Positions 35,310 through 44,280 of a stretch of 64,000 nt of DNA are shown here, one piece after another (position 1 is the stretch's first letter; every line of letters starts with the position of its first letter). This DNA comes from Bog-756 sp963696495. Lineage in GTDB: Bacteria; Actinomycetota; Acidimicrobiia; Acidimicrobiales; RAAP-2. Location of the stretch: NCBI GenBank assembly GCA_963696495.1, contig CAVOKJ010000001.1, positions 124,001 to 188,000 of the forward strand. Direction: 5' to 3'. Below the pieces are notes generated by a model. That model worked only from the letters and a program-made list of their open reading frames with translations, was not told where the DNA came from and did no database searches. The position numbers were made by a program, and so were the translations under genes.

Positions 35310-37304
35310 GTGACGACGCTGGCCCCGCTGGTGGCGACGGTCACCATCAGGCTCTCGTTCAAGAACGTCTTCTCGTTCGTCCTGGCGATCGTCTTCGTCA
35401 TCGTGCTGGGGCTGGTGAGCAGTCGCCTGGTCGGGATCACCGTCGGTCGCTGGCGGTCGATGCTCACCGCCCTCGTCGGGACGCTCATCGGGGTGGCCGG
35501 CGCCCAGGCCGTGGTGCACGGCCGGTACGACGGCGACGTCGCCTACGCGCTCACCGCGCTGTTCGGTCTGCTCGCCACCATGGTGCTGCTGATCATCCCC
35601 GAGGCCGTCGGCCGCTCGCGCTCCGCTGACCGGGGCCGCCGGCCGCGCCGGCTCTGGCTCCACCCCGTCCGCTGGCTCCGCCGCACGTTCGCCCCGCTGT
35701 CCCGGTCACTGGAGGTGCTCGGGAGCGCCCGTCGCCACGGGCTGGCCCGTCCGCAGTACCTCTCGTCGTCGGGCATCGAGTCGGCCGAGTTCGGCCACCG
35801 GCTCCGCCTCACCCTCGAGGACGTCGGTGGGATGTTCGTGAAGTTCGGCCAGATCGCCTCGACCCGCAGCGACCTCCTGGCCGAGCCGGTGATCGAGGAG
35901 CTATCCCATCTGCGGTCGGCGGTCCGGCCGATACCGGCCGGGGAGATCCGACCGCTGGTCGAGGCCGAGCTGGGACGCCCGATCGAAGAGGTGTTCGCCA
36001 CGTTCGACTTCGAACCGCTGGCCTCGGCGTCGATCGGACAGGTCCACCGGGCCACGCTCACAACGGGCGAGTCGGTCGTGGTCAAGATCCAGCGACCCGG
36101 CCTCGACGACCTGCTCCGCCGGGATGCCACGGTGCTGCGGCTGGCCGCCAGGATCGCCGAGCGGCGGGTGCCCCAGGCCCGGGCCTTCGGTGTGCGCTCC
36201 CTGGCCGAGGAGCTGATCACCAGCATGGACCACGAGCTCGACTACCTCCGTGAGGCCGCCATGTGCGACCGGCTGCGTGCGGTGGTGAGCCACGACGACC
36301 CGGCCGAGGACGTGATCCGGATACCGCTCGTCTTCCATCAGCTGTGCACCGACCGCCTCCTCGTGATGGAGCAGGCCCCCGGCCGGGCCATCGACGCTCC
36401 GGGCGCCATCGCCGGCAGCGGGGCACCGCCCCACCTGCTGGCCGCCGCCCTGCTCAGCAGCTTCCTCCAGCAGGTGCTCCAGGGCATGGCCTTCCACGCC
36501 GACCCCCACCCCGGCAACCTCATGGTCGACGAGTGGGGCCGGCTGTGGCTGCTCGACTTCGGAGCGGTGGGCCTGCTCGACCCCACCACCCGGCGGGCGC
36601 TCCAGGACATCGCCATCGGCATGAGCGCCGGCGAGCCGATGGTGGTGGCCCGGGCCGTGCGCCACCTGGCCGGCGCCGAGGCCACCGCCGACCTGCAGGT
36701 CCTGGAGAACGACATCGGGATGCTGATGGTGGAGACGGCCGGCGGGTTCGACCCGTCGGTCGTGCCCGAGGTCCTCTCGGTGATGACGCGGCACGGCATG
36801 AAGGTCCCGCCCTCGATGACCTCGCTGTCGAAGGCGCTGATCACCCTGGAGGGCACCCTCCGGGTCATCGACCCCTCCTTCGAGCTGGCCACCGAGGCGT
36901 CGTCGGTGGCCGACGAGCTGTCCGACCACGATCCCGAGGTGATGGGCGACCTGCTCCAACAGGAGCTGCGGCGCTCGCTCCCGGCGCTCCGCTCCCTGCC
37001 CGAGCACATCGACGAGCTGGCCACCCAGCTGCGCAGCGGCCGCATGAGCGTGCGGGTCGAGCGGTTCGCCGGGCGCGACGAGCTGGTGGTGAGCGGGTGG
37101 ATCGACCGCGCCCTCATCGCCTTCTTCGGGTGTGTGGGACTGCTGGCCTCGGGGGTGCTCCTGGTGGCGGCCGAGCTGGCCCGGTCGTCGGACATCCGGC
37201 TGACCCTGCAGTCGATCGGCTTCATCGGCCTGGTGTTCTCCTCCGTCCTGTTCATGCGGTCGACGGCCCAGATCCTCCGGCGCGAGCGGACCTCCACCGG
37301 CTGA
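35310..37304 (+). CDS. ABC1/UbiB family protein kinase-like membrane protein
   Basis: About 664 residues. The N-terminus has three or so hydrophobic segments (residues about 15-110). The UbiB/ADCK kinase-like domain follows, with the family K-x-G-Q signature in MFVKFGQIASTRSDLL, the lysine in VVVKIQRPGLDDLL, the HADPHPGNLM catalytic segment and LLDFGAVG (DFG). A second hydrophobic pair lies at the C-terminus (LIAFFGCVGLLASGVLLVA). In other bacteria UbiB affects quinone synthesis or lipid metabolism; the actinobacterial role is not established. GTG 35310 was chosen because the sequence upstream is composition-biased, but this start is weakly supported. Confidence 0.88.
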   Translation: MTTLAPLVATVTIRLSFKNVFSFVLAIVFVIVLGLVSSRLVGITVGRWRSMLTALVGTLIGVAGAQAVVHGRYDGDVAYALTALFGLLATMVLLIIPEAVGRSRSADRGRRPRRLWLHPVRWLRRTFAPLSRSLEVLGSARRHGLARPQYLSSSGIESAEFGHRLRLTLEDVGGMFVKFGQIASTRSDLLAEPVIEELSHLRSAVRPIPAGEIRPLVEAELGRPIEEVFATFDFEPLASASIGQVHRATLTTGESVVVKIQRPGLDDLLRRDATVLRLAARIAERRVPQARAFGVRSLAEELITSMDHELDYLREAAMCDRLRAVVSHDDPAEDVIRIPLVFHQLCTDRLLVMEQAPGRAIDAPGAIAGSGAPPHLLAAALLSSFLQQVLQGMAFHADPHPGNLMVDEWGRLWLLDFGAVGLLDPTTRRALQDIAIGMSAGEPMVVARAVRHLAGAEATADLQVLENDIGMLMVETAGGFDPSVVPEVLSVMTRHGMKVPPSMTSLSKALITLEGTLRVIDPSFELATEASSVADELSDHDPEVMGDLLQQELRRSLPALRSLPEHIDELATQLRSGRMSVRVERFAGRDELVVSGWIDRALIAFFGCVGLLASGVLLVAAELARSSDIRLTLQSIGFIGLVFSSVLFMRSTAQILRRERTSTG

Positions 37305-37309
37305 CGGCC

Positions 37310-37336
37310 CCCGGGCCCCGGCCGGCCCGGCCCGGG
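37310..37336 (+). terminator. GC-rich hairpin between ABC1 gene and purA
   Basis: Arms CCCGGGCC (37310-37317) and GGCCCGGG (37329-37336) with an 11-base GC-rich loop lie right after the ABC1 stop. There is no T-run. This may be a terminator or composition-driven. Confidence 0.35.
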
Positions 37337-37352
37337 CCCCCGCGGTGCGGGC

Positions 37353-37358
37353 TACAAT
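37353..37358 (+). promoter_or_regulatory. Candidate -10 (TACAAT) of purA
   Basis: TACAAT (5 of 6 matches to TATAAT) lies about 40 bases before the GTG at 37396 and leaves a short leader with the Shine-Dalgarno GGAGGAG. No clear -35. This promoter would serve the six-gene pur operon. Confidence 0.5.
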
Positions 37359-37395
37359 GGTGCGTAATCCGCTTTTCGCAACGGAGGAGAGACGC

Positions 37396-38676
37396 GTGCC
37401 GGCAACCGTCGTCGTCGGGACCCAGTGGGGGGATGAGGGCAAGGGCAAGCTCACCGACCTCCTGGCCAAGGAGATGGAGCTGGTCGTCCGCTACCAGGGT
37501 GGCCACAACGCCGGCCACACCATCGTGGTGGACGGGGAGACCTTCGCCCTCCAGCTGGTGCCGAGCGGCGTCCTCTACGACCACATCACGCCGGTCATCG
37601 GCAACGGGGTGGTGGTCGATCCCACCGTCCTGCTGGCCGAGGTCGACACGCTGGGGGCCAAGGGCATCGACACCTCGCGCCTGCTGGTGAGCGGCAACGC
37701 CCACCTGATCATGCCCTACCACCACGAGCTGGACCGGCTGACCGAGCGGTACCTGGGGAAGAACAGCCTCGGGACCACCAAGCGGGGGATCGGGCCGGCG
37801 TACGCCGACAAGTCGTCCCGCGTCGGCCTCCGGGTCCAGGACCTCCTCGACCCCAAGATCTTCCGACAGAAGCTCGACGTGGTGCTGAAGGAGAAGAACG
37901 CCGTCCTGGCCAAGGTGTACAACCGCCTCCCGCTCTCGGCCGACGAGATCTGCGCGCACTACCTCGGCGAGCTGGCCCCCCGGGTGGGCCCGATGGTGGC
38001 CGACACGGTGGGGTTGCTCCACGAGTCCCTGGAACGGGGGGCCCACGTGCTGCTGGAGGGGGCCCAGGCCACCTTCCTCGACCTCGACCACGGCACCTAC
38101 CCGTTCGTCACCTCCTCCAACCCGGTGGCCGGCGGAGCGTGCACGGGTGCGGGGATCGGCCCCCGGTTCATCGACGAGGTCATCGGGATCGCCAAGGCCT
38201 ACGTGACGCGGGTGGGCAGCGGCCCCTTCCCCACCGAACTGCTCGACGAGATCGGGGACACCCTGGTCGACCGGGGCCACGAGTACGGCGTGAACACCAA
38301 GCGCCGGCGCCGGCCCGGATGGTTCGACGCCGTCATGATGCGCCAGGCGGTCAGGCTCAACTCGCTGTCGGAGGTGGCCCTGACCAAGCTCGACGTGCTC
38401 GACACCTTCGACACGGTCAAGGTGTGCGTGGCCTACGAGGCCAACGGCGAGCGGTTCACCCATCCGCCCTACCACCAGTCGATCTTCCACCAGGTGACCC
38501 CGGTCTACGAGGAGCTGCCCGGGTGGAAGACCGACATCTCGGGCGCCACCGAGATCGGCGACCTGCCCCAGGCGGCACGCGACTACGTCCATTTCCTGGC
38601 CGAGCAGATCGGCACCCCGGTGCGCCTGGTCGGGGTGGGCCCGGGTCGTGAGCAGTTCGTGCGCTTCGCCGCATGA
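37396..38676 (+). CDS. purA: Adenylosuccinate synthetase
   Basis: A 426-residue enzyme making adenylosuccinate from IMP, aspartate and GTP, the first step of AMP formation. The P-loop-like GTQWGDEGKGKLTDLL (about residues 7-22), GGHNAGHTIVV, GTTKRGIGPAYADK and DHGTYPFVTSSNP are conserved, and VGVGPGREQFV closes the protein. One position differs from the usual EGAQGT: here EGAQAT. GTG 37396 is preceded by GGAGGAG. It is the first of six genes that mostly overlap by 1-4 bases (a 2-base gap before purS), so they are probably one transcript (purA-D-B-C-S-Q). Confidence 0.97.
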   Translation: MPATVVVGTQWGDEGKGKLTDLLAKEMELVVRYQGGHNAGHTIVVDGETFALQLVPSGVLYDHITPVIGNGVVVDPTVLLAEVDTLGAKGIDTSRLLVSGNAHLIMPYHHELDRLTERYLGKNSLGTTKRGIGPAYADKSSRVGLRVQDLLDPKIFRQKLDVVLKEKNAVLAKVYNRLPLSADEICAHYLGELAPRVGPMVADTVGLLHESLERGAHVLLEGAQATFLDLDHGTYPFVTSSNPVAGGACTGAGIGPRFIDEVIGIAKAYVTRVGSGPFPTELLDEIGDTLVDRGHEYGVNTKRRRRPGWFDAVMMRQAVRLNSLSEVALTKLDVLDTFDTVKVCVAYEANGERFTHPPYHQSIFHQVTPVYEELPGWKTDISGATEIGDLPQAARDYVHFLAEQIGTPVRLVGVGPGREQFVRFAA

Positions 38677-40079
38677 GCGGCGGGGGACCGGCGTCGGGGT
38701 CGGCGACCGCCGTCGGGTCGGTGTGCGTGGTCGGCTCGGGGGGCCGCGAGCATGCTCTGGCTCTGGCGTTGGGCCGCACCGCCGAGGTGATCGTGACCCC
38801 GGGGAACCCGGGCATCACCGGCACCACCCCCGAGGGGCACACCATCGTGAGCGTGGCGACGCCCGTCGAGGAGATCGAGGCCGACCTCTACGTCATCGGG
38901 CCCGAGGCACCGCTGGTCGACGGTCTGGCCGACCGGCTCCGGGCCTCGGGCCGGCTGGTGTTCGGGCCCGGCGCCGACGGCGCCCGGCTCGAGGGGTCGA
39001 AGGCGTTCATGAAGGAGGTGCTCGACGAGGCCGGGGTGCCCACCGCCCGGTTCGGGGTGTTCGACGACCCGGGGGCGGCCCAGGCCTACCTGCGCACCCT
39101 CCCGGGCCCGTGGGTCATCAAGACGGACGGGCTGGCCGCCGGCAAGGGCGTCCTGGTCACCGACTCGCTGGCCGACGCCGACGCCGACATCGACACCAAG
39201 CTCTCGGGTGAGGCGTTCGGGTCCGCCGGGCGCAAGGTCGTGATCGAGGAGGGCCTGACCGGCCCGGAGTGCTCGTTGCTGGTGCTGTGCGACGGCGAAC
39301 GCCTGGTGGCGCTGGCACCGGCCCAGGACTTCAAGCGGCGTGACGACCATGACGGCGGCCCCAACACGGGGGGCATGGGGGCCTACTCGCCCGTCCCCTT
39401 CGTGGACGACGCGCTGGTGGCCACGCTGGTCGACGAGGCGGTGGCGCCGCTCGTCAAGGTCCTCCGCGCCCGGGGCATCGACTACCGGGGCGTCCTCTAC
39501 GCCGGGCTCATGCTGACACCCGAGGGTCCGAAGGTGCTCGAGTTCAACGTCCGCTTCGGCGACCCCGAGACCCAGGTGGTGCTGCCCCGGCTCGACGGCG
39601 ACCTGGCCGGCCTGCTGGCCGAGGTGGCGGCCGGGGCGCTGACCACGGTCCCCCGCTTCGCCGACACGGCCGCCGTGTGCGTGGTGATGGCGTCCGAGGG
39701 CTACCCCGAGTCGCCGAGGACCGGCGACGTGGTCGTCGGCATCGCCGACGCCGCGGCCATCGACGGGGTCACGGTCTTCCAGGCCGGCACCGCTCGAGCC
39801 GACGCGGGGAACACCGCTCCGGCCGACGCTGCGGGCACCGCCGGTGGCGACGGTGCACGGGCCCCGGTGGTCACGGCGGGCGGCCGGGTGCTGGGGGTCA
39901 CCGGCCTCGGCCACTCGCTCGGGGAGGCCCGCTCCCTGGCGTACCGCGGCGTGTCGGCCATCTCCTGGCCCGGTGCCCACTCGCGGTCCGACATCGCCCG
40001 GGCCGCCGTCGACGACCCGGTGGCCGCAGGAGGCTTCGTCCGTGCCGACGCCGGGACGGCCCGTGAGGTGACCGGATGA
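38673..40079 (+). CDS. purD: Phosphoribosylamine-glycine ligase (GARS)
   Basis: A 468-residue ATP-grasp enzyme joining phosphoribosylamine and glycine. The N-domain motif GSGGREHALALAL, the ATP-grasp core WVIKTDGLAAGKGVLV and VIEEGLTGPECSLLVL, the catalytic region PNTGGMGAYSPVPF and EFNVRFGDPETQVVLP are intact. Its N-terminus has an extra 14-residue Gly/Ser stretch. An insertion of about 25 residues (ADAGNTAPADAAG and neighbours) sits in the C-terminal domain near residue 378, probably a surface loop. It overlaps purA and purB by 4 bases (ATGA). Confidence 0.96.
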   Translation: MSGGGPASGSATAVGSVCVVGSGGREHALALALGRTAEVIVTPGNPGITGTTPEGHTIVSVATPVEEIEADLYVIGPEAPLVDGLADRLRASGRLVFGPGADGARLEGSKAFMKEVLDEAGVPTARFGVFDDPGAAQAYLRTLPGPWVIKTDGLAAGKGVLVTDSLADADADIDTKLSGEAFGSAGRKVVIEEGLTGPECSLLVLCDGERLVALAPAQDFKRRDDHDGGPNTGGMGAYSPVPFVDDALVATLVDEAVAPLVKVLRARGIDYRGVLYAGLMLTPEGPKVLEFNVRFGDPETQVVLPRLDGDLAGLLAEVAAGALTTVPRFADTAAVCVVMASEGYPESPRTGDVVVGIADAAAIDGVTVFQAGTARADAGNTAPADAAGTAGGDGARAPVVTAGGRVLGVTGLGHSLGEARSLAYRGVSAISWPGAHSRSDIARAAVDDPVAAGGFVRADAGTAREVTG

Positions 40080-41413
40080 TCCCGCGGTACGCGCCGGCGG
40101 AGATGGCCGCCCTCTTCTCCGACGAGGCCCGCTTCGCCATGTGGCTCCGGGTCGAGCTGTTGGCCACCGAGGGGTGGGTCGAGGTGGGGGACGTGCCGGC
40201 CGAGGCGGCCGAGGCCTGCCGCCGTCGCGCCCCAAAGGTCGATGGCGCCTTCGTCGAGGCGGTGGCGGAGCGGGAGCGGGTGACCGACCATGACGTCGCC
40301 GCCTTCGTGGACGTGGTGCAGGACGCCATCGGCCAGCCCGAGGGATCGTGGATCCACTACGGGCTCACCTCCTCCGACGTGGTCGACACCGCGCTGTGCG
40401 CCACCCTCACCCAAGCAGCCGACCTGCTCATCGACGCATGCACCGGGCTGGTAGGCGCACTGCGTTCGCGGGCCGTCGAGCACATCGACACCCCGGTGAC
40501 GGGGCGCACGCACGGGATGCACGCCGAGCCCACCACCTTCGGCGCCAAGTTCTCGCTGTGGGCGTTGCAGGCCGACCGCGATGTCCAGCGCCTGCGGGCG
40601 GCCCGGGACCGGGTGTCGGTGGGCAAGCTCTCCGGGGCCGTCGGCACCTACTCGAACATCGACCCACGGGTGGAGGCACACGTCTGCCGCTCCCTCGGCC
40701 TGACCCCCACCCCGGCCACCCAGGTGGTCGCCCGCGACCGCCACGCCGAGTACCTGTGGGCCTGCGCCGCGGTGGGCGCCACCATCGAGCTGATCGCCAC
40801 CGAGGTCCGCCACATGGCCCGGAGCGAACTGGGTGAGGCCGAGGAGCCCTTCCGGGCCGGCCAGAAGGGGAGCTCGGCGATGCCGCACAAGCGCAACCCG
40901 ATCCTCTCGGAGCGGTTGTGCGGCCTGGCCCGTGTGCTGCGCGGCTACCTGTCGGCCGGTCTGGAGGACGTGGCGCTGTGGCACGAGCGGGACATCTCCC
41001 ACAGCTCGGTGGAACGCGTGGTGCTCCCCGACGCCAGCACGCTCACCCTCTACATGCTGCAGAAGGCCAAGGGGCTGGTCGAGGGACTGGTGATCCACCC
41101 CGAACGGGCACTGGCCACCCTGACCGAGGGCAGCCGCGGGCTGGTGTTCAGCCAGTCGGTGCTCCTCGCCCTCGTCAGTGGTGGGCTGAGCAGGGACGCC
41201 GCCTACCGCATCGTGCAGCGGGATGCCCGGACCGCCTGGGAGGAGGGCCGACCGTTCCGCGAGGTACTCGAGGCGGACCCCGAGATGACCCTGTCGGGGG
41301 ACGCGCTCGACGAAGCGTTCGACCTCACCCGCACGTTGCGCCACGTCCACCGGTTCACCGACGCCCTCGAGGACCTGGGTGGCTCCGGTGGCACGGGCGG
41401 CCCGGTCCCGTGA
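40076..41413 (+). CDS. purB: Adenylosuccinate lyase
   Basis: A 445-residue homotetrameric lyase of the fumarase superfamily, cleaving SAICAR and adenylosuccinate with release of fumarate. Visible motifs are HYGLTSSDVVDTAL, the catalytic His region TGRTHGMHAEPTTFG, the signature loop KGSSAMPHKRNPILSERLCG and HERDISHSSVERVVLPD. The length and order agree with PurB. The start overlaps purD (ATGA) and the stop overlaps purC (GTGA). Confidence 0.97.
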   Translation: MIPRYAPAEMAALFSDEARFAMWLRVELLATEGWVEVGDVPAEAAEACRRRAPKVDGAFVEAVAERERVTDHDVAAFVDVVQDAIGQPEGSWIHYGLTSSDVVDTALCATLTQAADLLIDACTGLVGALRSRAVEHIDTPVTGRTHGMHAEPTTFGAKFSLWALQADRDVQRLRAARDRVSVGKLSGAVGTYSNIDPRVEAHVCRSLGLTPTPATQVVARDRHAEYLWACAAVGATIELIATEVRHMARSELGEAEEPFRAGQKGSSAMPHKRNPILSERLCGLARVLRGYLSAGLEDVALWHERDISHSSVERVVLPDASTLTLYMLQKAKGLVEGLVIHPERALATLTEGSRGLVFSQSVLLALVSGGLSRDAAYRIVQRDARTAWEEGRPFREVLEADPEMTLSGDALDEAFDLTRTLRHVHRFTDALEDLGGSGGTGGPVP

Positions 41414-42321
41414 CCGGCCCACCGGCGGGGGAGCCGCTGCGATTGATCCAGTCCGGCAAGGTCCGGGACCTCTACGACGCCGGCGAGGACCGTCTGTTGA
41501 TGGTGGCCTCCGACAGGATCTCCGCGTTCGACGTGGTCATGGCCGAGCCCATCCCCCAGAAGGGCCGCGTCCTGACCGCCATGACCGCCCACTGGTTGGG
41601 TGAGCTGGCCGACCTGGCCCCCAACCACCTGATCAGCGCCGACGTCGCCGATCTCCCCGCCGGCGCCGCGGCACTGCCGGGTGGCCTCGAGCGGCTGGCC
41701 GGGCGCACGATGCTGGTCCGCCGGGCGGAGATGCTCGACATCGAGTGCATCGTCCGTGGCTACCTGGCCGGCTCGGCCTACAAGGAGTACCAGCGGTCCG
41801 GGACCGTGCACGGGATGCGCATGCCGGACGGCCTGCGCCACGCCGACCGCCTGCCGGAGCCTGTCTTCACGCCGTCGACGAAGGCGCCGGTGGGTGGCAA
41901 GGACCTCAACATCGGCCTGGACGAAGCCGCCGACCTGGTGGGCCGTGAGGCCGTCACGGCCGCCGCCGAGCTGTGCCTCACCGCCTACTCGAGAGCGGCG
42001 GTCCGCGCCGAGGAGCACGGGATCGTGATCTGCGACACCAAGTTCGAGCTCGGCTTCATCGACGGCGTGCTGTCCCTGTGCGACGAGGTGCTGACTCCGG
42101 ACTCGTCGCGCTTCTGGCCGGCCGACGACTGCGCACCGGGGACCAACCCGCCGTCGTTCGACAAGCAACCCCTGCGCGACTGGCTCGAAGGGCAGCCGTG
42201 GGACAAGCAGCCGCCGCCGCCCCCCCTTCCACCGGAGATCGTCGGGGCCACCTCGACGAGGTACGTGAGTGCCTACGAGCGGGTCTGCGGGCGTTCTCTT
42301 CGCGACTGGTACGGTGCCTGA
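41410..42321 (+). CDS. purC: Phosphoribosylaminoimidazole-succinocarboxamide synthase (SAICAR synthetase)
   Basis: A 303-residue single-domain enzyme linking CAIR and aspartate using ATP. LIQSGKVRDLYDAGEDRLLM, ASDRISAFDVVM, RGYLAGSAYKEY, TPSTKAPVGGKDLNIG and DTKFELGF are family blocks, and the C-terminus contains DSSRFWPADD. The GTG start overlaps the purB stop. The protein has a Pro-rich loop (QPPPPPPLPPEI) near the C-terminus. The stop is followed by purS after a 2-base gap. Confidence 0.96.
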   Translation: MTGPPAGEPLRLIQSGKVRDLYDAGEDRLLMVASDRISAFDVVMAEPIPQKGRVLTAMTAHWLGELADLAPNHLISADVADLPAGAAALPGGLERLAGRTMLVRRAEMLDIECIVRGYLAGSAYKEYQRSGTVHGMRMPDGLRHADRLPEPVFTPSTKAPVGGKDLNIGLDEAADLVGREAVTAAAELCLTAYSRAAVRAEEHGIVICDTKFELGFIDGVLSLCDEVLTPDSSRFWPADDCAPGTNPPSFDKQPLRDWLEGQPWDKQPPPPPLPPEIVGATSTRYVSAYERVCGRSLRDWYGA

Positions 42322-42323
42322 TC

Positions 42324-42599
42324 ATGGCCGGGACAACCAACTTCTCCGTGCTGGTCGAGGTCCGGTTGAGGGACGGGATCGCCGACCCGCAGGGCGCAAC
42401 GATCGAGCGGGCGCTGCCTGCCCTCGGGCTGCACGGGGTCACCGGGATGAGGGCGGGCAAGTCGTTCCGGTTCGACATCGCCGCCGCCGATGACGCCGAA
42501 GCCCTGGCCCAGGCCACGGTGGTGGCCGACCGCCTGCTGGCCAACCCGGTGATCGAGGAGTCGTCCGTCACCGTGCAGCCGAACGGATCGGGTACCTGA
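42324..42599 (+). CDS. purS: FGAM synthase subunit PurS
   Basis: A 91-residue small subunit that bridges PurL and PurQ in the three-part formylglycinamidine synthase. It begins FSVLVEVRLRDGIADPQGATIE, then LPALGLHGVTGMRAGKSFRF and ends with the paired-subunit strand region ESSVTVQPNGSG. The length matches other PurS. It starts 2 bases after the purC stop. The stop shares a base with purQ. Its presence implies the purL gene below is of the small, ammonia-channelling type. Confidence 0.95.
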   Translation: MAGTTNFSVLVEVRLRDGIADPQGATIERALPALGLHGVTGMRAGKSFRFDIAAADDAEALAQATVVADRLLANPVIEESSVTVQPNGSGT

Positions 42600-43291
42600 T
42601 GGCGCCCCGCATCGGCGTGGTCATCTTCCCCGGCACCAACTGCGAGCACGATGCCCTCCTGGCCGTGGAGCGCATGGGTGCCGCCGCCGCGCTGGTATGG
42701 CACGGTGACGCCTCGGTGGCCGGGTACGACGCGCTGATCCTTCCGGGGGGATTCGCCCACGGCGACTACCTGCGCCCGGGGGCCATCGCCCGGTTCTCCC
42801 CGGTGATGGAGGCGGTCGGCCGGTTCGCCGCCGAGGGCGGCCCCGTCGTGGGGATCTGCAACGGCTTCCAGGTCCTGACCGAGGCCGGTCTCCTGCCCGG
42901 GGCCCTCCAGAAGAACAGCGGCCTGCGCTTCCTCTGCACCACGGTGGCCGTCCGGGTGGCGTCGGCCGACTCGCCGCTCACCGCCGGCGTGGCCGTCGGC
43001 ACCGAGCTGCGGATCCCCATCAACCACTTCGAGGGCAACTACACCTGCGACGCGGAGACCCTGGCCCGGTTGCGCGACGAGGACCGGGTCGTCCTGCGCT
43101 ACGTCGACAACCCGAACGGCTCCGTCGACCGGATCGCCGGGGTCTGCAACGAGGCCCGCAACGTGGTCGGGCTCATGCCCCATCCCGAGCGCGCCTCGGA
43201 CCCGCTGCTCGGTTCGGCCGACGGCACGGTGCTGCTCGGTGCCCTGCTGGCGTCGGCGACGCTCCGTGGCTCGGACGAGTCCGCCGCCTGA
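42599..43291 (+). CDS. purQ: FGAM synthase glutaminase subunit PurQ
   Basis: A 230-residue class I glutamine amidotransferase delivering ammonia to PurL. The nucleophile region GGPVVGICNGFQVLTEAGLL has the Cys, and the His-x-Glu pair is in VGLMPHPERASDPLLG. FPGTNCEHDALLAVERMG and LPGGFAHGDYLRPGAIARFS are typical. TGATG overlap with purS. It ends the first pur block; PurL starts about 1.1 kb downstream beyond an oppositely oriented gene. Confidence 0.96.
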   Translation: MAPRIGVVIFPGTNCEHDALLAVERMGAAAALVWHGDASVAGYDALILPGGFAHGDYLRPGAIARFSPVMEAVGRFAAEGGPVVGICNGFQVLTEAGLLPGALQKNSGLRFLCTTVAVRVASADSPLTAGVAVGTELRIPINHFEGNYTCDAETLARLRDEDRVVLRYVDNPNGSVDRIAGVCNEARNVVGLMPHPERASDPLLGSADGTVLLGALLASATLRGSDESAA

Positions 43292-43317
43292 CTACCGGAG
43301 CCGGGGGGTGAGGCCTC

Positions 43318-43749
43318 TCAGCTGCGGGAGCGGGGGATCTTCGCCTGCTGCAGCACCGAGGCGCTGACTCCCACGGTGCGCCACGCCGAGTACGAGATCC
43401 CCTTGCGCTCGCCGTAGACACGGGCCACCTTGATGAAGCTCTTCTCCAAAGAGGCCATGTCCACCGTTTCCCCGGTGTGGGACAGCTCGGACTCGAGCCG
43501 CTGCTTCTCCTCCACCAGGTGCAGGCGGGACAACGGGTCGGCCTCGGCCAGGCTGGCATCGATGACGGCCAGCCGCTTCTTGATCGACTCCGGTGTCCGC
43601 TTCCGTCCCCGACGGGGACGGGACGACTCGAGCGCCTCGAGGTAGCGACGGACCACCCGGCCCTCCTCGCGTCCCCGAGCCAACGCCGCCTTGTGATCGT
43701 CCGACATCGGGGTTTTTTTGCGTGATTTCGTGGAAGTGGTCGCGGCCAT
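43318..43749 (-). CDS. Conserved actinobacterial basic helical protein of unknown function
   Basis: A 143-residue, Lys/Arg-rich protein with long helical stretches (KAALARGREEGRVVRRYLEA, RGRKRTPESIKKRLAVIDAS, KSFIKVARVYGERKGISYSA). The C-terminal segment ERKGISYSAWRTVGVSASVL looks like the small DNA-binding tail domain of some nucleoid-type actinobacterial proteins, so a nucleic-acid role is possible, but I do not recognise a named family. It lies on the minus strand inside the pur cluster, between purQ and the purL leader. Confidence 0.7.
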   Translation of the reverse strand: MAATTSTKSRKKTPMSDDHKAALARGREEGRVVRRYLEALESSRPRRGRKRTPESIKKRLAVIDASLAEADPLSRLHLVEEKQRLESELSHTGETVDMASLEKSFIKVARVYGERKGISYSAWRTVGVSASVLQQAKIPRSRS

Positions 43750-44170
43750 GTGGAGAGCATCCCAGAGATGCCCATTGTTGGCAACCCCGAGGGTTCGGGA
43801 CGGCCCGCAAAGGGAATTTTCCCGACGGTTTCCTCACGGTGATTGGGGCCAGTCGGCGATCCTCCGACGGTAATGGCCTTGCCGGGTATATCGGTCTTCG
43901 ACGCGCGCGTGACCACCTATTGGCGGCACGGCCGGAGAAGTGGGTCGATCCATAGGGCCTCTTCCGTGCACGGTTCGGCTGTGCCCGGGGGCCTCCGGAG
44001 ACCGGCCGGACGGCCCGATTCCGCAGGATTCCGCAGGAACCCGCCGGTCCTACCGCCCTGCCGGGTAGGGATGACCGACATTGATCCGGGATGGCCCGGC
44101 CGCCGGATCGGGTTCTATGGGATCTATGGATCCCCGCCCGACCGACCGGTCCAGTGCATGAGACCGGAGG

Positions 44171-44179
44171 CATTCCCGC
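44171..44179 (+). promoter_or_regulatory. Alternative pairing partner of the purL leader hairpin
   Basis: CATTCCCGC here is identical to 44321-44329. Both can pair with GCGGGAATG at 44281-44289, so the RNA can fold in either of two mutually exclusive ways. This is a structural inference only. Confidence 0.4.
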
Positions 44180-44280
44180 CTAGTGGGCCCCGTTGGGTGT
44201 CCCCGGGTCCGCCACCAATCGGCGGTGTGCGGCGACCGTGGTGGACCACCACGGACCACCGGCACTCATCGGAGAATGAA

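Noticed and set aside
32556..35663. Very long open frames opposite clpB, dnaK, pur genes and others (for example about 1,000 codons opposite clpB).
   Set aside because: They mirror well-conserved genes, have His/Asp/Gly/Arg-biased composition and no family similarity. They are typical of high-GC DNA with few stops on the antisense strand.
44236..44254. Palindrome CCGTGGTGG/CCACCACGG as an operator for purL or the divergent small gene.
   Set aside because: It is GC-rich and could be due to composition, and no repressor candidate is nearby; kept only as part of the leader description.
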